Of a DNA stretch of 49,858 nt, positions 9,421 through 17,781 are shown piece after piece. The DNA comes from Halieaceae bacterium (GTDB taxonomy: Bacteria; Pseudomonadota; Gammaproteobacteria; Pseudomonadales; Halieaceae), in the NCBI GenBank assembly GCA_029247075.1, contig JAQWLX010000056.1, positions 1 to 49,858 on the forward strand, given 5' to 3'. Below the pieces are notes generated by a model. The model was not told the origin of the DNA. It did not search any database and worked only from the letters and a program-made list of their open reading frames with translations. The position numbers were made by a program, and so were the translations under genes. Numbering within the stretch: position 1 is the stretch's first letter; each line of letters begins with the position of its first letter.

Positions 9421-10272
9421 TTAAGTCGACGCAAATGCCTTCGCATCAGCAAATAAAGCATCAGTATCTCCAATTGCAGAAATGATTTCATCTATGTTCA
9501 TGTCTAAATTCTTAATAATTGATTTGGGAAGCTCGGCGGGATAATAATTACCAGACGAACCAAAACCCAAACGATGAACAACCAAATTACCCGCCATTAC
9601 TATCTGTTCTAACAACGAAGGATTGGAGAGATCTCCAGCCGAATGATGATAACGAATAGCGCGAACCAACCCCTCGGGCAAAGCCCAATGCGCTGCTAAG
9701 ACAGCGCCTATTTCAGCATGATCAATTTTGTAAATCATGCGCTCAGCTACATCAAGTGCCAGCTTCTTTTTTTGTGCCTCCTCCAACGCTTCAGAAAATT
9801 GATCAGGCATCTGTCGAACTAATATGACCTTGCCGAAGTCATGTAGCAATCCCGCTAAAAAATAATCCGCAGAATTTGTTTCTTTTACTCCTTTTAAACC
9901 AGCCATTCTTTTACATACTGCAGCTGTTCCTAAAGAATGTTGTAGAAATTCATCCATATTAAAATTTGCTTTATTCTCTCGTGGCAACATTCCAATAGCC
10001 GCCACTGTGAGTGCGATATTTTTTATCGTGTTCATACCGACATAAGCGACCCCATGTGAAATTGAACTAATCGGTTGAGACAAGCCTATGAACGGTGAAT
10101 TTACTAACTTGAGAACTCGCATAGCTAGAACAGGATCACGTTCAACAACAGAGACGAGATCTTTTGGAGAACAATCTGTCTTAGAACACATATCTAGCAC
10201 TTTAATGACGCCCTGAGGAAAGGCCGGCATTGCTTCCACCATAGCTAATAGATCTTCGTGAATTATTTGCAT
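9421..10272 (-). CDS. HDOD-domain protein
   Basis: LPAFPQ-type start, SPKDLVSVVERDPVLAMRVLKLVNSPFIGL, FLAGLLHDFGKVIL. Confidence 0.88.
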   Translation of the reverse strand: MQIIHEDLLAMVEAMPAFPQGVIKVLDMCSKTDCSPKDLVSVVERDPVLAMRVLKLVNSPFIGLSQPISSISHGVAYVGMNTIKNIALTVAAIGMLPRENKANFNMDEFLQHSLGTAAVCKRMAGLKGVKETNSADYFLAGLLHDFGKVILVRQMPDQFSEALEEAQKKKLALDVAERMIYKIDHAEIGAVLAAHWALPEGLVRAIRYHHSAGDLSNPSLLEQIVMAGNLVVHRLGFGSSGNYYPAELPKSIIKNLDMNIDEIISAIGDTDALFADAKAFAST

Positions 10273-10470
10273 ACTTCCCTATTTCAAAATTCTCTAAAAC
10301 TTTGATTAGTGTTCTCTTACAACACGCTATAATATCGCTAATTTAAGACTCTGCTAAGAATAAAATTCACGCATTCAGTTGCCAAATTAGCCTAACAAGA
10401 TTATCTTGACCAATAAAGCTTTGTTACTTAAAGGATTTATTAACAACCCCATCTTTATGCAGGAAAAATC

Positions 10471-10875
10471 ATGCTTTGTATAAACCATCTTTTCAAAATT
10501 GCGTTAGTTACTGCTTTATTTATGTCAATGACACTTTTTAAGTCAAATCTGGTTGAAGCGGCAACTACAAAAGCCCAATTCAACAATAATGGCGACAACG
10601 TGACAATCGAATGTGAACTAGTGAAAAAAGGTCGCTTGAGGTATCCCCCTAGAGCAAAGCGGTTTAATTTTGTCGGTGAAGTCACCGTAGGATTTTCAAT
10701 CTCATCTGAAGGTACGGTCCTTGATCCACATGTTTTAGAAAGCTCCCCTCCTGGCTTATTTGAGAAATCAGCATTAAAACATATAAGATCTTGGGTCTAT
10801 AACCCTCCCCAATTTGAAGGCAAGGCGGTTCAGGTAAGCGATGCAAAAGTAAAAATAGTTTTTAGACCAAGATAA
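10471..10875 (+). CDS. Exported TonB C-terminal-domain protein
   Basis: N-terminal hydrophobic segment, then RYPPRAKRFNFVGEVTVGFSISSEGTVLDPHVLESSP..F..SALKHIRSWVYNPP. Confidence 0.8.
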   Translation: MLCINHLFKIALVTALFMSMTLFKSNLVEAATTKAQFNNNGDNVTIECELVKKGRLRYPPRAKRFNFVGEVTVGFSISSEGTVLDPHVLESSPPGLFEKSALKHIRSWVYNPPQFEGKAVQVSDAKVKIVFRPR

Positions 10876-10908
10876 ACACAGCATCAATACAAAAGAGAAG
10901 AATACTAA

Positions 10909-13266
10909 ATGACAACTAGAATCCAACTTTTGCTGCTTACTCTATTTGGCAATGTGCTTATTGCCACAACTTTTTTCGTGCTATCTAACTTACAGCAGGA
11001 ACGTCAAGAAGAATATGGTCTTGATTCCTCTGCATCACTAATTCATCAAGCCTGGACTACGGCATCCAATCAGGCATATGAATCAGTGGGTGAATGGGAT
11101 CCAATAACTGGATCATTTGAAAAAAGAGCCGTCTGGCAAGAAAATAGCCAATTCTACTTCTCACCAGACACAGAGACAGAAGGAAATTTCAGTAACCCTG
11201 TCTTTAATGCTCTAGCTAGTCAAAACAAGAAAGATATAGCTGCGGTCTTCGATGGCTTTTTAGTTGAGGATGTAGAAGATAGCTTATTAAGTTTTGCCAT
11301 GGTTATATCTCCAAATAACGACTTACTATATTGCAGAACAGCAATGGAGGGATACGGAGTTGACCCTTGCTCACTGTCGGCACAGCCAGATTTTTTGGTT
11401 AATGGCAGCACCACCAGAAAGATTGGCATGACGCGCTCAGGTCTGACAGCTAGACGCACACTTGTCGAGATAAAAGACAAGGAGAGTGGTGAGCAATCGA
11501 CCCTTAATGAATCACTTTTTATAGAAATTCGACCTGAGAATGACGAAACTAAAACTGAACTTCTCGGCACCGTTGTTATCGGAAAAAATCTCTTTGAAAC
11601 GCTAGAGATGTTTGAATATGACTCGCAAATAAAAACGACTTTACATTTTAACGAAGAGGTTGCTGAGCTAAACAGCTTTCTAGAAGTAGAAGATTATTCT
11701 GGGCTTGACGATATATCTGGATTAGTAACGAAATCAAAGAATATCCTGGCAGCAAATATACAAAATCTTTTAGCTACGGGAAGTTTTGGATATTTAGATG
11801 AAGATTTGGGAGTAGCTTTTTTCGGATTTCCGGTAAGCAGCTACGCTAAAGGAGAAAAAGCTCAATTAATCGTACTAAAAGATGAAAGAGCGCCTGTTCA
11901 AACTCTTCAAAATGACTACATCACTACTCTTTCTACAGCGATAGCAATTGTGATAGCTGTTCTTATAGTTGCTTTATGGTTAACGAACTACGCATTCGGT
12001 GGCATTTCTAAAGCCATCTCAGTGCTACATTCGCTAACTGAGGGTGATCTCGACGTGCAAATACCAAAAGCTAAAGAAGGCTTATTGCATTCGAGAAATG
12101 ACGAAGTCGCTCGCTTGTCACGAGCTCTTGATCGTTATCGCTCACATTTGGTTGAAATGAATCAAATAAAGCAAGAGCAGAAAGATAAACGACGTGATAG
12201 AGATGAAATTATTCTAGAAAAAATGGGCCTTCTAGCTGATCAGCTTGAGGGTGAACCCAAACGTCTAATATTGGAAGACCTTTCTACAATGCGTCGAATG
12301 TCTGACGCTGACGCCGCTTTTGGTGGAGAGGACTCATCTACTGAAATGATGTCACTCGCGTTTACGCGAATGTCAGAAGAAGTTTCTTCGTTAATCGACG
12401 CTAGAACTAAGGAAATGAGAGAAGCTAACGAGCTCGCGTCAGCGGCGAATCAAGAAATCCAAAGTTCTATCAACTACGCAGCGAAGCTACAACAAGCACT
12501 CCTGCGTGCCGAGAAATTCCCCGATGACTTCAAGATTCACTTAACCTGGCAACCAAGAGATATCGTAGGGGGAGATATATATGTAGTAAGAACCACAGCG
12601 GACAGAACGATTATCGCTGTCATAGATTGCACAGGGCATGGAGTGCCTGGTGCATTTACTTCGATCATAGCTCGGTCAGTATTTGATCGGGCCATTGAAG
12701 ATGAGGCAGTTTCTACCGCAGGAGATTATCTCTCGGTCTCTAATCGATTAATTAAAGACATGTTATTCCAAAACAACGCAGAATTAGCAGAATCTGATGC
12801 TGGCTTCGATGGTACCGTGTGTATCCTAGACAGATCGTCCAACACATTAGAATTCGCAGGCGCTAATTCATCTCTTCTTATGCTCAATGACGGCGAAGTA
12901 GTAGAGTTAAAAGGTGACAGACGATCAGTTGGTGCACTAAGAACAAAGTCGGATTTCGTGTTTTCCACGCAACGTATTACTGATCCATCTGGAATGTTTG
13001 TCATGCTTACCGATGGTGTAACAGATGTTATGAACAGGGAAGAACAGCCCATAGCATTTGGTAGAAGACGATTGGTAGATCTTCTTAAGAAAACGGCAAC
13101 CTCAGATCCGAAACATATTGTCACGCGTATCGTTGATACAATAGAGGATTATCGAGGAAATACTCCTTTGAGGGATGATCTTACTCTTTTAGCATTTTAC
13201 ATTGACGAGAATTTCCATGATGATCTAAAAGATGTGGCAACGCCAAAATCGACAAAGTCAGCGTAA
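10909..13266 (+). CDS. SiaA-like membrane sensor phosphatase (sensor region, HAMP, SpoIIE/PP2C)
   Basis: N-terminal TM, second TM near aa 343-360, HAMP-like segment, PRDIVGGDIYVV...IDCTGHGVPGAFTSIIARSVFDRAI, MFVMLTDGVTDVMN. Confidence 0.85.
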   Translation: MTTRIQLLLLTLFGNVLIATTFFVLSNLQQERQEEYGLDSSASLIHQAWTTASNQAYESVGEWDPITGSFEKRAVWQENSQFYFSPDTETEGNFSNPVFNALASQNKKDIAAVFDGFLVEDVEDSLLSFAMVISPNNDLLYCRTAMEGYGVDPCSLSAQPDFLVNGSTTRKIGMTRSGLTARRTLVEIKDKESGEQSTLNESLFIEIRPENDETKTELLGTVVIGKNLFETLEMFEYDSQIKTTLHFNEEVAELNSFLEVEDYSGLDDISGLVTKSKNILAANIQNLLATGSFGYLDEDLGVAFFGFPVSSYAKGEKAQLIVLKDERAPVQTLQNDYITTLSTAIAIVIAVLIVALWLTNYAFGGISKAISVLHSLTEGDLDVQIPKAKEGLLHSRNDEVARLSRALDRYRSHLVEMNQIKQEQKDKRRDRDEIILEKMGLLADQLEGEPKRLILEDLSTMRRMSDADAAFGGEDSSTEMMSLAFTRMSEEVSSLIDARTKEMREANELASAANQEIQSSINYAAKLQQALLRAEKFPDDFKIHLTWQPRDIVGGDIYVVRTTADRTIIAVIDCTGHGVPGAFTSIIARSVFDRAIEDEAVSTAGDYLSVSNRLIKDMLFQNNAELAESDAGFDGTVCILDRSSNTLEFAGANSSLLMLNDGEVVELKGDRRSVGALRTKSDFVFSTQRITDPSGMFVMLTDGVTDVMNREEQPIAFGRRRLVDLLKKTATSDPKHIVTRIVDTIEDYRGNTPLRDDLTLLAFYIDENFHDDLKDVATPKSTKSA

Positions 13267-13288
13267 GCACTATTAGCCGGAGGGCAAA

Positions 13289-13822
13289 ATGAAAAAATAT
13301 TTTTTAAAATACTTGGCACTGCTTTTAGTTAGCGTAGCCACAAATTCTATAGCAACGTGCCCGGACTACCTAGACACCAGCATGAGGAAACTTCATTCCA
13401 GTGAAAATATAAATTTCTGTGATAACTTTTCCGGAAAACCGATTCTGATTGTAAACACCGCCAGTTATTGTGGGTTTAAAGGGCAGTTCCGCGGACTAGA
13501 ATCGCTCCATAAGACTTACGGTGGAAAAGGGCTGGCTGTAATAGGTTTTGCGAGTGACAGCTTTAATCAAGAAGCCAGCGACGAAGAACAAGCTGCTGAC
13601 GTCTGTTTTAAAAATTTTGGTGTGACTTTTACCATGATGGCCACCACCTCCGTTGTTGGAGAAGATGCCAACCCAGTTTTCTCAGAGCTAGGACGACAAA
13701 CGCAACCACCTGGCTGGAATTTCAATAAGTATCTGGTGGACAGGACCGGTAAAGTTGTAAAACATTATAAGAGTAGTGTTTCGCCAGCAAAGCTACGAGG
13801 TGATATAGAAAGTATTCTATAA
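13289..13822 (+). CDS. Glutathione peroxidase family protein with signal peptide
   Basis: ILIVNTASYCGFKGQFRGLESLHKTYGGKGLAVIGF; WNFNKYLVDRTGKVVKHYKS. Confidence 0.88.
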   Translation: MKKYFLKYLALLLVSVATNSIATCPDYLDTSMRKLHSSENINFCDNFSGKPILIVNTASYCGFKGQFRGLESLHKTYGGKGLAVIGFASDSFNQEASDEEQAADVCFKNFGVTFTMMATTSVVGEDANPVFSELGRQTQPPGWNFNKYLVDRTGKVVKHYKSSVSPAKLRGDIESIL

Positions 13823-13847
13823 AGTTAGGTATTGAGGAAGGTCTCGT

Positions 13848-15077
13848 TTAATTCAAATTCTCACTACCTTTCCTCTTTCGGGCGGCGATCCTCAACCTCA
13901 GGGCATTCAGTTTAATGAAACCCTCTGCATCTGCTTGATTATAAGTACCACTATCAGATTCAAATGTAGCGATTTCAGAATCAAATAGACTAGCTTTCGA
14001 TTGACGACCTTCTATAGTCACATTCCCCTTATACAACTTAACACGGACGCATCCATTTACATTTAATTGAGATTGATCAATTGCGGCCTGAAGCATTTTT
14101 CTTTCGGGAGACCACCAGTAACCATTATAAATAAGTTCGGCATACCTAGGCATCAATTCGTCCTTTAGGTGCATCACTTCTCTGTCTAAAGTCAAAGATT
14201 CTATTGCTCGATGAGCTTTTAGCAAGATTGTTCCACCAGGCGTCTCATAACATCCTCTCGATTTCATCCCAACATAGCGGTTCTCTACGATATCATCTCG
14301 TCCTACTCCGTTCTTTCCTCCCAATACGTTTAATCGAGTAAGTAGTTCGCTACAAGATAACTTATCTCCATTCAGAGATACGATATCTCCATTCACGTAC
14401 TCGAGTTCAACAAATGTAGGAACGTCAGGAGCGGATTCCGGACTTACAGTCCAACGCCACATGGATTCATCGGGAGCTTCCCAAGGGTCTTCTAGGACTC
14501 CACCCTCATATGATATATGCAATAGATTAGCATCCATCGAGTAGGGAGATTTTTTCCCTGCCTGAGCATAGTCCACTCCAATATCGTGTTGCTTACAATA
14601 CTTCATTAAAGATTCTCGAGAATCTAAATCCCACTGACGCCAGGGTGCTATTACACGAATATCAGGATTGAGAGCATATGCACCCAACTCAAATCTTACT
14701 TGATCATTACCTTTTCCTGTCGCACCATGCGAAATAGCATCTGCACCAGTTTGTTCAGCAAGATCAATTAGTCTTTTAGCGATAAGGGGACGTGCTATAG
14801 AAGTTCCAAGCAAGTATTGTCCTTCATAAATGGTATTCGCTCTAAACATTGGAAATACAAAATCTCGAACAAATTCCTCACGCAGATCATCGATAAATAT
14901 TTCTCTTACACCTAAAGCCTCAGCTTTTTCTCGGGCAGGCTCTACCTCTTCGCCTTGACCAATGTCTGCAGTAAAAGTCACTACCTCACATCTATATTCT
15001 TCCTGCAACCAACGCACGATCACGGATGTATCTAAGCCGCCAGAATATGCAAGTACAACCTTATTTACCTCTGACAT
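13848..15077 (-). CDS. argG: Argininosuccinate synthase
   Basis: [43 protein letters not shown]. Confidence 0.97.
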   Translation of the reverse strand: MSEVNKVVLAYSGGLDTSVIVRWLQEEYRCEVVTFTADIGQGEEVEPAREKAEALGVREIFIDDLREEFVRDFVFPMFRANTIYEGQYLLGTSIARPLIAKRLIDLAEQTGADAISHGATGKGNDQVRFELGAYALNPDIRVIAPWRQWDLDSRESLMKYCKQHDIGVDYAQAGKKSPYSMDANLLHISYEGGVLEDPWEAPDESMWRWTVSPESAPDVPTFVELEYVNGDIVSLNGDKLSCSELLTRLNVLGGKNGVGRDDIVENRYVGMKSRGCYETPGGTILLKAHRAIESLTLDREVMHLKDELMPRYAELIYNGYWWSPERKMLQAAIDQSQLNVNGCVRVKLYKGNVTIEGRQSKASLFDSEIATFESDSGTYNQADAEGFIKLNALRLRIAARKRKGSENLN

Positions 15078-15216
15078 CTATCTTTCTCCAAACACGTTAA
15101 TAGAACTGTTTTATAGTGTACTCTGGCGAAATTTTATTTCACAGAGCATAAATAACATGGTTTTCCAAAAATTGAGATTAAGGTAGCATGCCTTTAACTA
15201 ATAACGAGCAAATCTA

Positions 15217-16257
15217 TTGGAAGAATTAACTATAAGACGTCCTGACGACTGGCACGTCCATCTGCGTGAAGGGACTGTACTTAAAGATGCCTGCAGAGAC
15301 CTCTCTAGATACATTGGGAGAGCAGTAGTAATGCCTAATCTATCTAAGCCAGTAACAAATCTGAAATTGGCAAAGGAATATTACAATGATATCAAAGTCG
15401 CGATGGAACTTTTTCCCAGACAATTTACGCCTTTGATGACTCTTTACCTAACTGATAAAACATCTAACCAAGAGATTATAGAAGCAGCTAAAAGTGAAAT
15501 AGTATGTGGAATCAAACTTTATCCATCGGGAGCTACAACGAACTCTCAAAGTGGCGTAGTCGATATTTCTGCGCTTTTCCCGATTTTTGAAGTCATGCAA
15601 CGCGAAAAACTTAATCTAATGATCCATGGGGAAGTAACGGATAGTGAAATTGATCCATTTGATAAAGAAAAATTTTTTATCGATCGGCATCTTGCACCAA
15701 TAACAAAAGACTTTCCTGATTTAAAAATAACTTTGGAGCATATTTCCACTAAAGATGCTGTTCAATTTATCCTAGACGCTGGAGACAATATTGCTTCAAC
15801 AATAACACCACACCACCTAATATATAACAGAAGCGACCTTTTTCGGGGTGGAATTAGGCCGCACCTGTATTGCTTGCCAATCCTCAAGAGATCCATACAC
15901 CAAACAGCACTGCTAGAGGCGGCAATTTCAGGAAATCCTAAGTTTTTTTTAGGCAGTGATTCAGCACCTCATGACATTCATAGTAAAGAATCGGCTTGCG
16001 GATGCGCAGGCATTTACTCAGCTCATGCTTCATTAGAATTTTACACTCACGTTTTCGACCAAATGAAGGCACTCGACAAACTTGAAGGATTTGCCTCCGA
16101 ATTCGGAGCTCGTTTTTACGAACTCCCAAAGAATTTAGATTCCATTACACTCATACGTGAAGAATGGGAGATCGCAGAAAAATTACCGCTAGGTGAGGAC
16201 TGGCTAATACCGATGATGTCTAAAGAAATCGTATCATGGAAGGTAATTAATAAATGA
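15217..16257 (+). CDS. pyrC: Dihydroorotase (TTG start)
   Basis: RRPDDWHVHLREGTVL, AVVMPNLSKPVT, GIKLYPSGATTNS, FFLGSDSAPHDIHSKE. Confidence 0.96.
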   Translation: MEELTIRRPDDWHVHLREGTVLKDACRDLSRYIGRAVVMPNLSKPVTNLKLAKEYYNDIKVAMELFPRQFTPLMTLYLTDKTSNQEIIEAAKSEIVCGIKLYPSGATTNSQSGVVDISALFPIFEVMQREKLNLMIHGEVTDSEIDPFDKEKFFIDRHLAPITKDFPDLKITLEHISTKDAVQFILDAGDNIASTITPHHLIYNRSDLFRGGIRPHLYCLPILKRSIHQTALLEAAISGNPKFFLGSDSAPHDIHSKESACGCAGIYSAHASLEFYTHVFDQMKALDKLEGFASEFGARFYELPKNLDSITLIREEWEIAEKLPLGEDWLIPMMSKEIVSWKVINK

Positions 16258-16874
16258 CTCGAGACGAGGTAACTTCTATCGATGATCGATTTAGAGGATT
16301 TCTACCAGTCGTTGTAGATCTGGAAACTGGCGGATTTACTCCGCACACAGACGCTATTCTCGAACTCGCTGGCACTTTAATTCAAATGAGCTCAGATGGA
16401 TGTTTATCTATTTCGGATACTTATAGTGTTAATGTAAAACCCTTTGATGGCGCAAATATTGAAGCATCATCTTTAGAGTTCACTGGAATAGATCCTGATC
16501 ACCCTTTTCGAGATGCAGTAGACGAAAAAACTGCGCTTAGCGATTTCTTTCAAATAATTAAAAAAGAAATACGAAATAATGGTTGTACCCGAGCAATTTT
16601 GGTGGGTCATAATGCTCACTTTGACGCATCATTCCTTAATGCAGCAGTAGCAAGATGTAATATAAAAAAAAATCCATTCCATCCGTTCACTTATTTTGAT
16701 ACCGCTACGCTAGCTGGACTCGCATATGGTCAAACAGTTCTAGCAAAAGCATGCCAAGAAGCGGATATTGATTTCGACAACTCCAGAGCACATTCGGCTT
16801 TGTATGATGCAGAACGCACGGCATTACTGTTTTGCAAGATTGTAAATCGCTGGAGAGAACTAGAATACAGATAG
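16254..16874 (+). CDS. rnt: Ribonuclease T
   Basis: VVVDLETGGFTPHTDAILELA, ILVGHNAHFDASFLNAAV, HSALYDAERTALLF (DEDDh). Confidence 0.95.
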   Translation: MTRDEVTSIDDRFRGFLPVVVDLETGGFTPHTDAILELAGTLIQMSSDGCLSISDTYSVNVKPFDGANIEASSLEFTGIDPDHPFRDAVDEKTALSDFFQIIKKEIRNNGCTRAILVGHNAHFDASFLNAAVARCNIKKNPFHPFTYFDTATLAGLAYGQTVLAKACQEADIDFDNSRAHSALYDAERTALLFCKIVNRWRELEYR

Positions 16875-16895
16875 AATAAAAAATTCTAGAACTCG

Positions 16896-17492
16896 CTACT
16901 GCTTTTCACCACTCATCTTACTGAGCATCTTCTCTAGCTTCTCCATTAATTCTTCAATATCTTTAAGACCCAAAAGTTCATGTTTATCTATTTCCACTAT
17001 AGGCAATAATTGAGATAGTATGAAACCTACCTGCCATGCATCTTCTTCATTAATATCAAGGCTCATTCGTTTAACATGAGGATGTTGCTTTATCCTTCGC
17101 AATACATCTAGCAGAGGAGACCATTCCTTTCTCATTGGAGCATAGGTATCAGATTGAAAAATATTGATATTTCCCAGTACCAGTCCGCTTTCTTGCTTCC
17201 AGCTATCCAGTAAATAGAATCGTTCATCACCCTGGATAGTTATTCCCAGCAGACCATTTGGCAACTGATCCCAATCTACAATTCGAGCTAAGGTGCCTAT
17301 ACTACTAAGACTTGATTTAGCATGATCTTTTTCATCGATTTCTGAGCCTTCCCGGATTAGAACAACGCCAAATTTGGAATCATTTCGCATACAGTTCTTT
17401 ACCAAGTCTAAATAGCGCTGCTCAAAAATCTGAAGAGGCATTTTTCCATAAGGAAAGAGAACCGTTGACAAGGGAAAAAGCGGCAGCTCCAT
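16896..17492 (-). CDS. Lon N-terminal substrate-binding-domain protein; start trimmed from the ORF track
   Basis: MELPLFPLSTVLFPYGKMPLQIFEQRYLDLV; start coincides with the end of the upstream YkgJ-like ORF. Confidence 0.85.
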   Translation of the reverse strand: MELPLFPLSTVLFPYGKMPLQIFEQRYLDLVKNCMRNDSKFGVVLIREGSEIDEKDHAKSSLSSIGTLARIVDWDQLPNGLLGITIQGDERFYLLDSWKQESGLVLGNINIFQSDTYAPMRKEWSPLLDVLRRIKQHPHVKRMSLDINEEDAWQVGFILSQLLPIVEIDKHELLGLKDIEELMEKLEKMLSKMSGEKQ

Positions 17493-17770
17493 TAAATGCT
17501 CAATTTCTTCAATCGATTTTTTTTCGTGAGAGTTTCTAGACTCTTTAAATTTCTGTAGGCCTCTCGATAGGAATCTCCACAAAAAGACTTTTCAGGAATA
17601 AATTTTTCGCATAGAGCTGGACGTCGAAAATCTCCAAACAACTGACAACTCATATCATAATCAAGGTGTATACATTTTACTCCAGCAGGCTTCCCCATAG
17701 GCATACCGAAAAATGGCGTAGTGATCGAAGGAGCAATACAGCAAGCGCCACATTTTTTTCTACACTTCAT
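17492..17770 (-). CDS. YkgJ-family cysteine cluster protein
   Basis: MKCRKKCGACC...GMPMGKPAGVKCIHLDYDMSCQLFGDFRRPALCEKF. Confidence 0.85.
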   Translation of the reverse strand: MKCRKKCGACCIAPSITTPFFGMPMGKPAGVKCIHLDYDMSCQLFGDFRRPALCEKFIPEKSFCGDSYREAYRNLKSLETLTKKNRLKKLSI

Positions 17771-17781
17771 TTAAATATCTT

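Noticed and set aside
12726-13124. 132-aa minus-strand ORF (also 11220-11570)
   Set aside because: Antisense to the SiaA-like PP2C gene; no domain.
17493-17582. N-terminal extension of the Lon-domain ORF (MWRFLSRGLQKFKESR...)
   Set aside because: It overlaps the YkgJ-like CDS in another frame; MELPLFPL at 17492 is the natural start.
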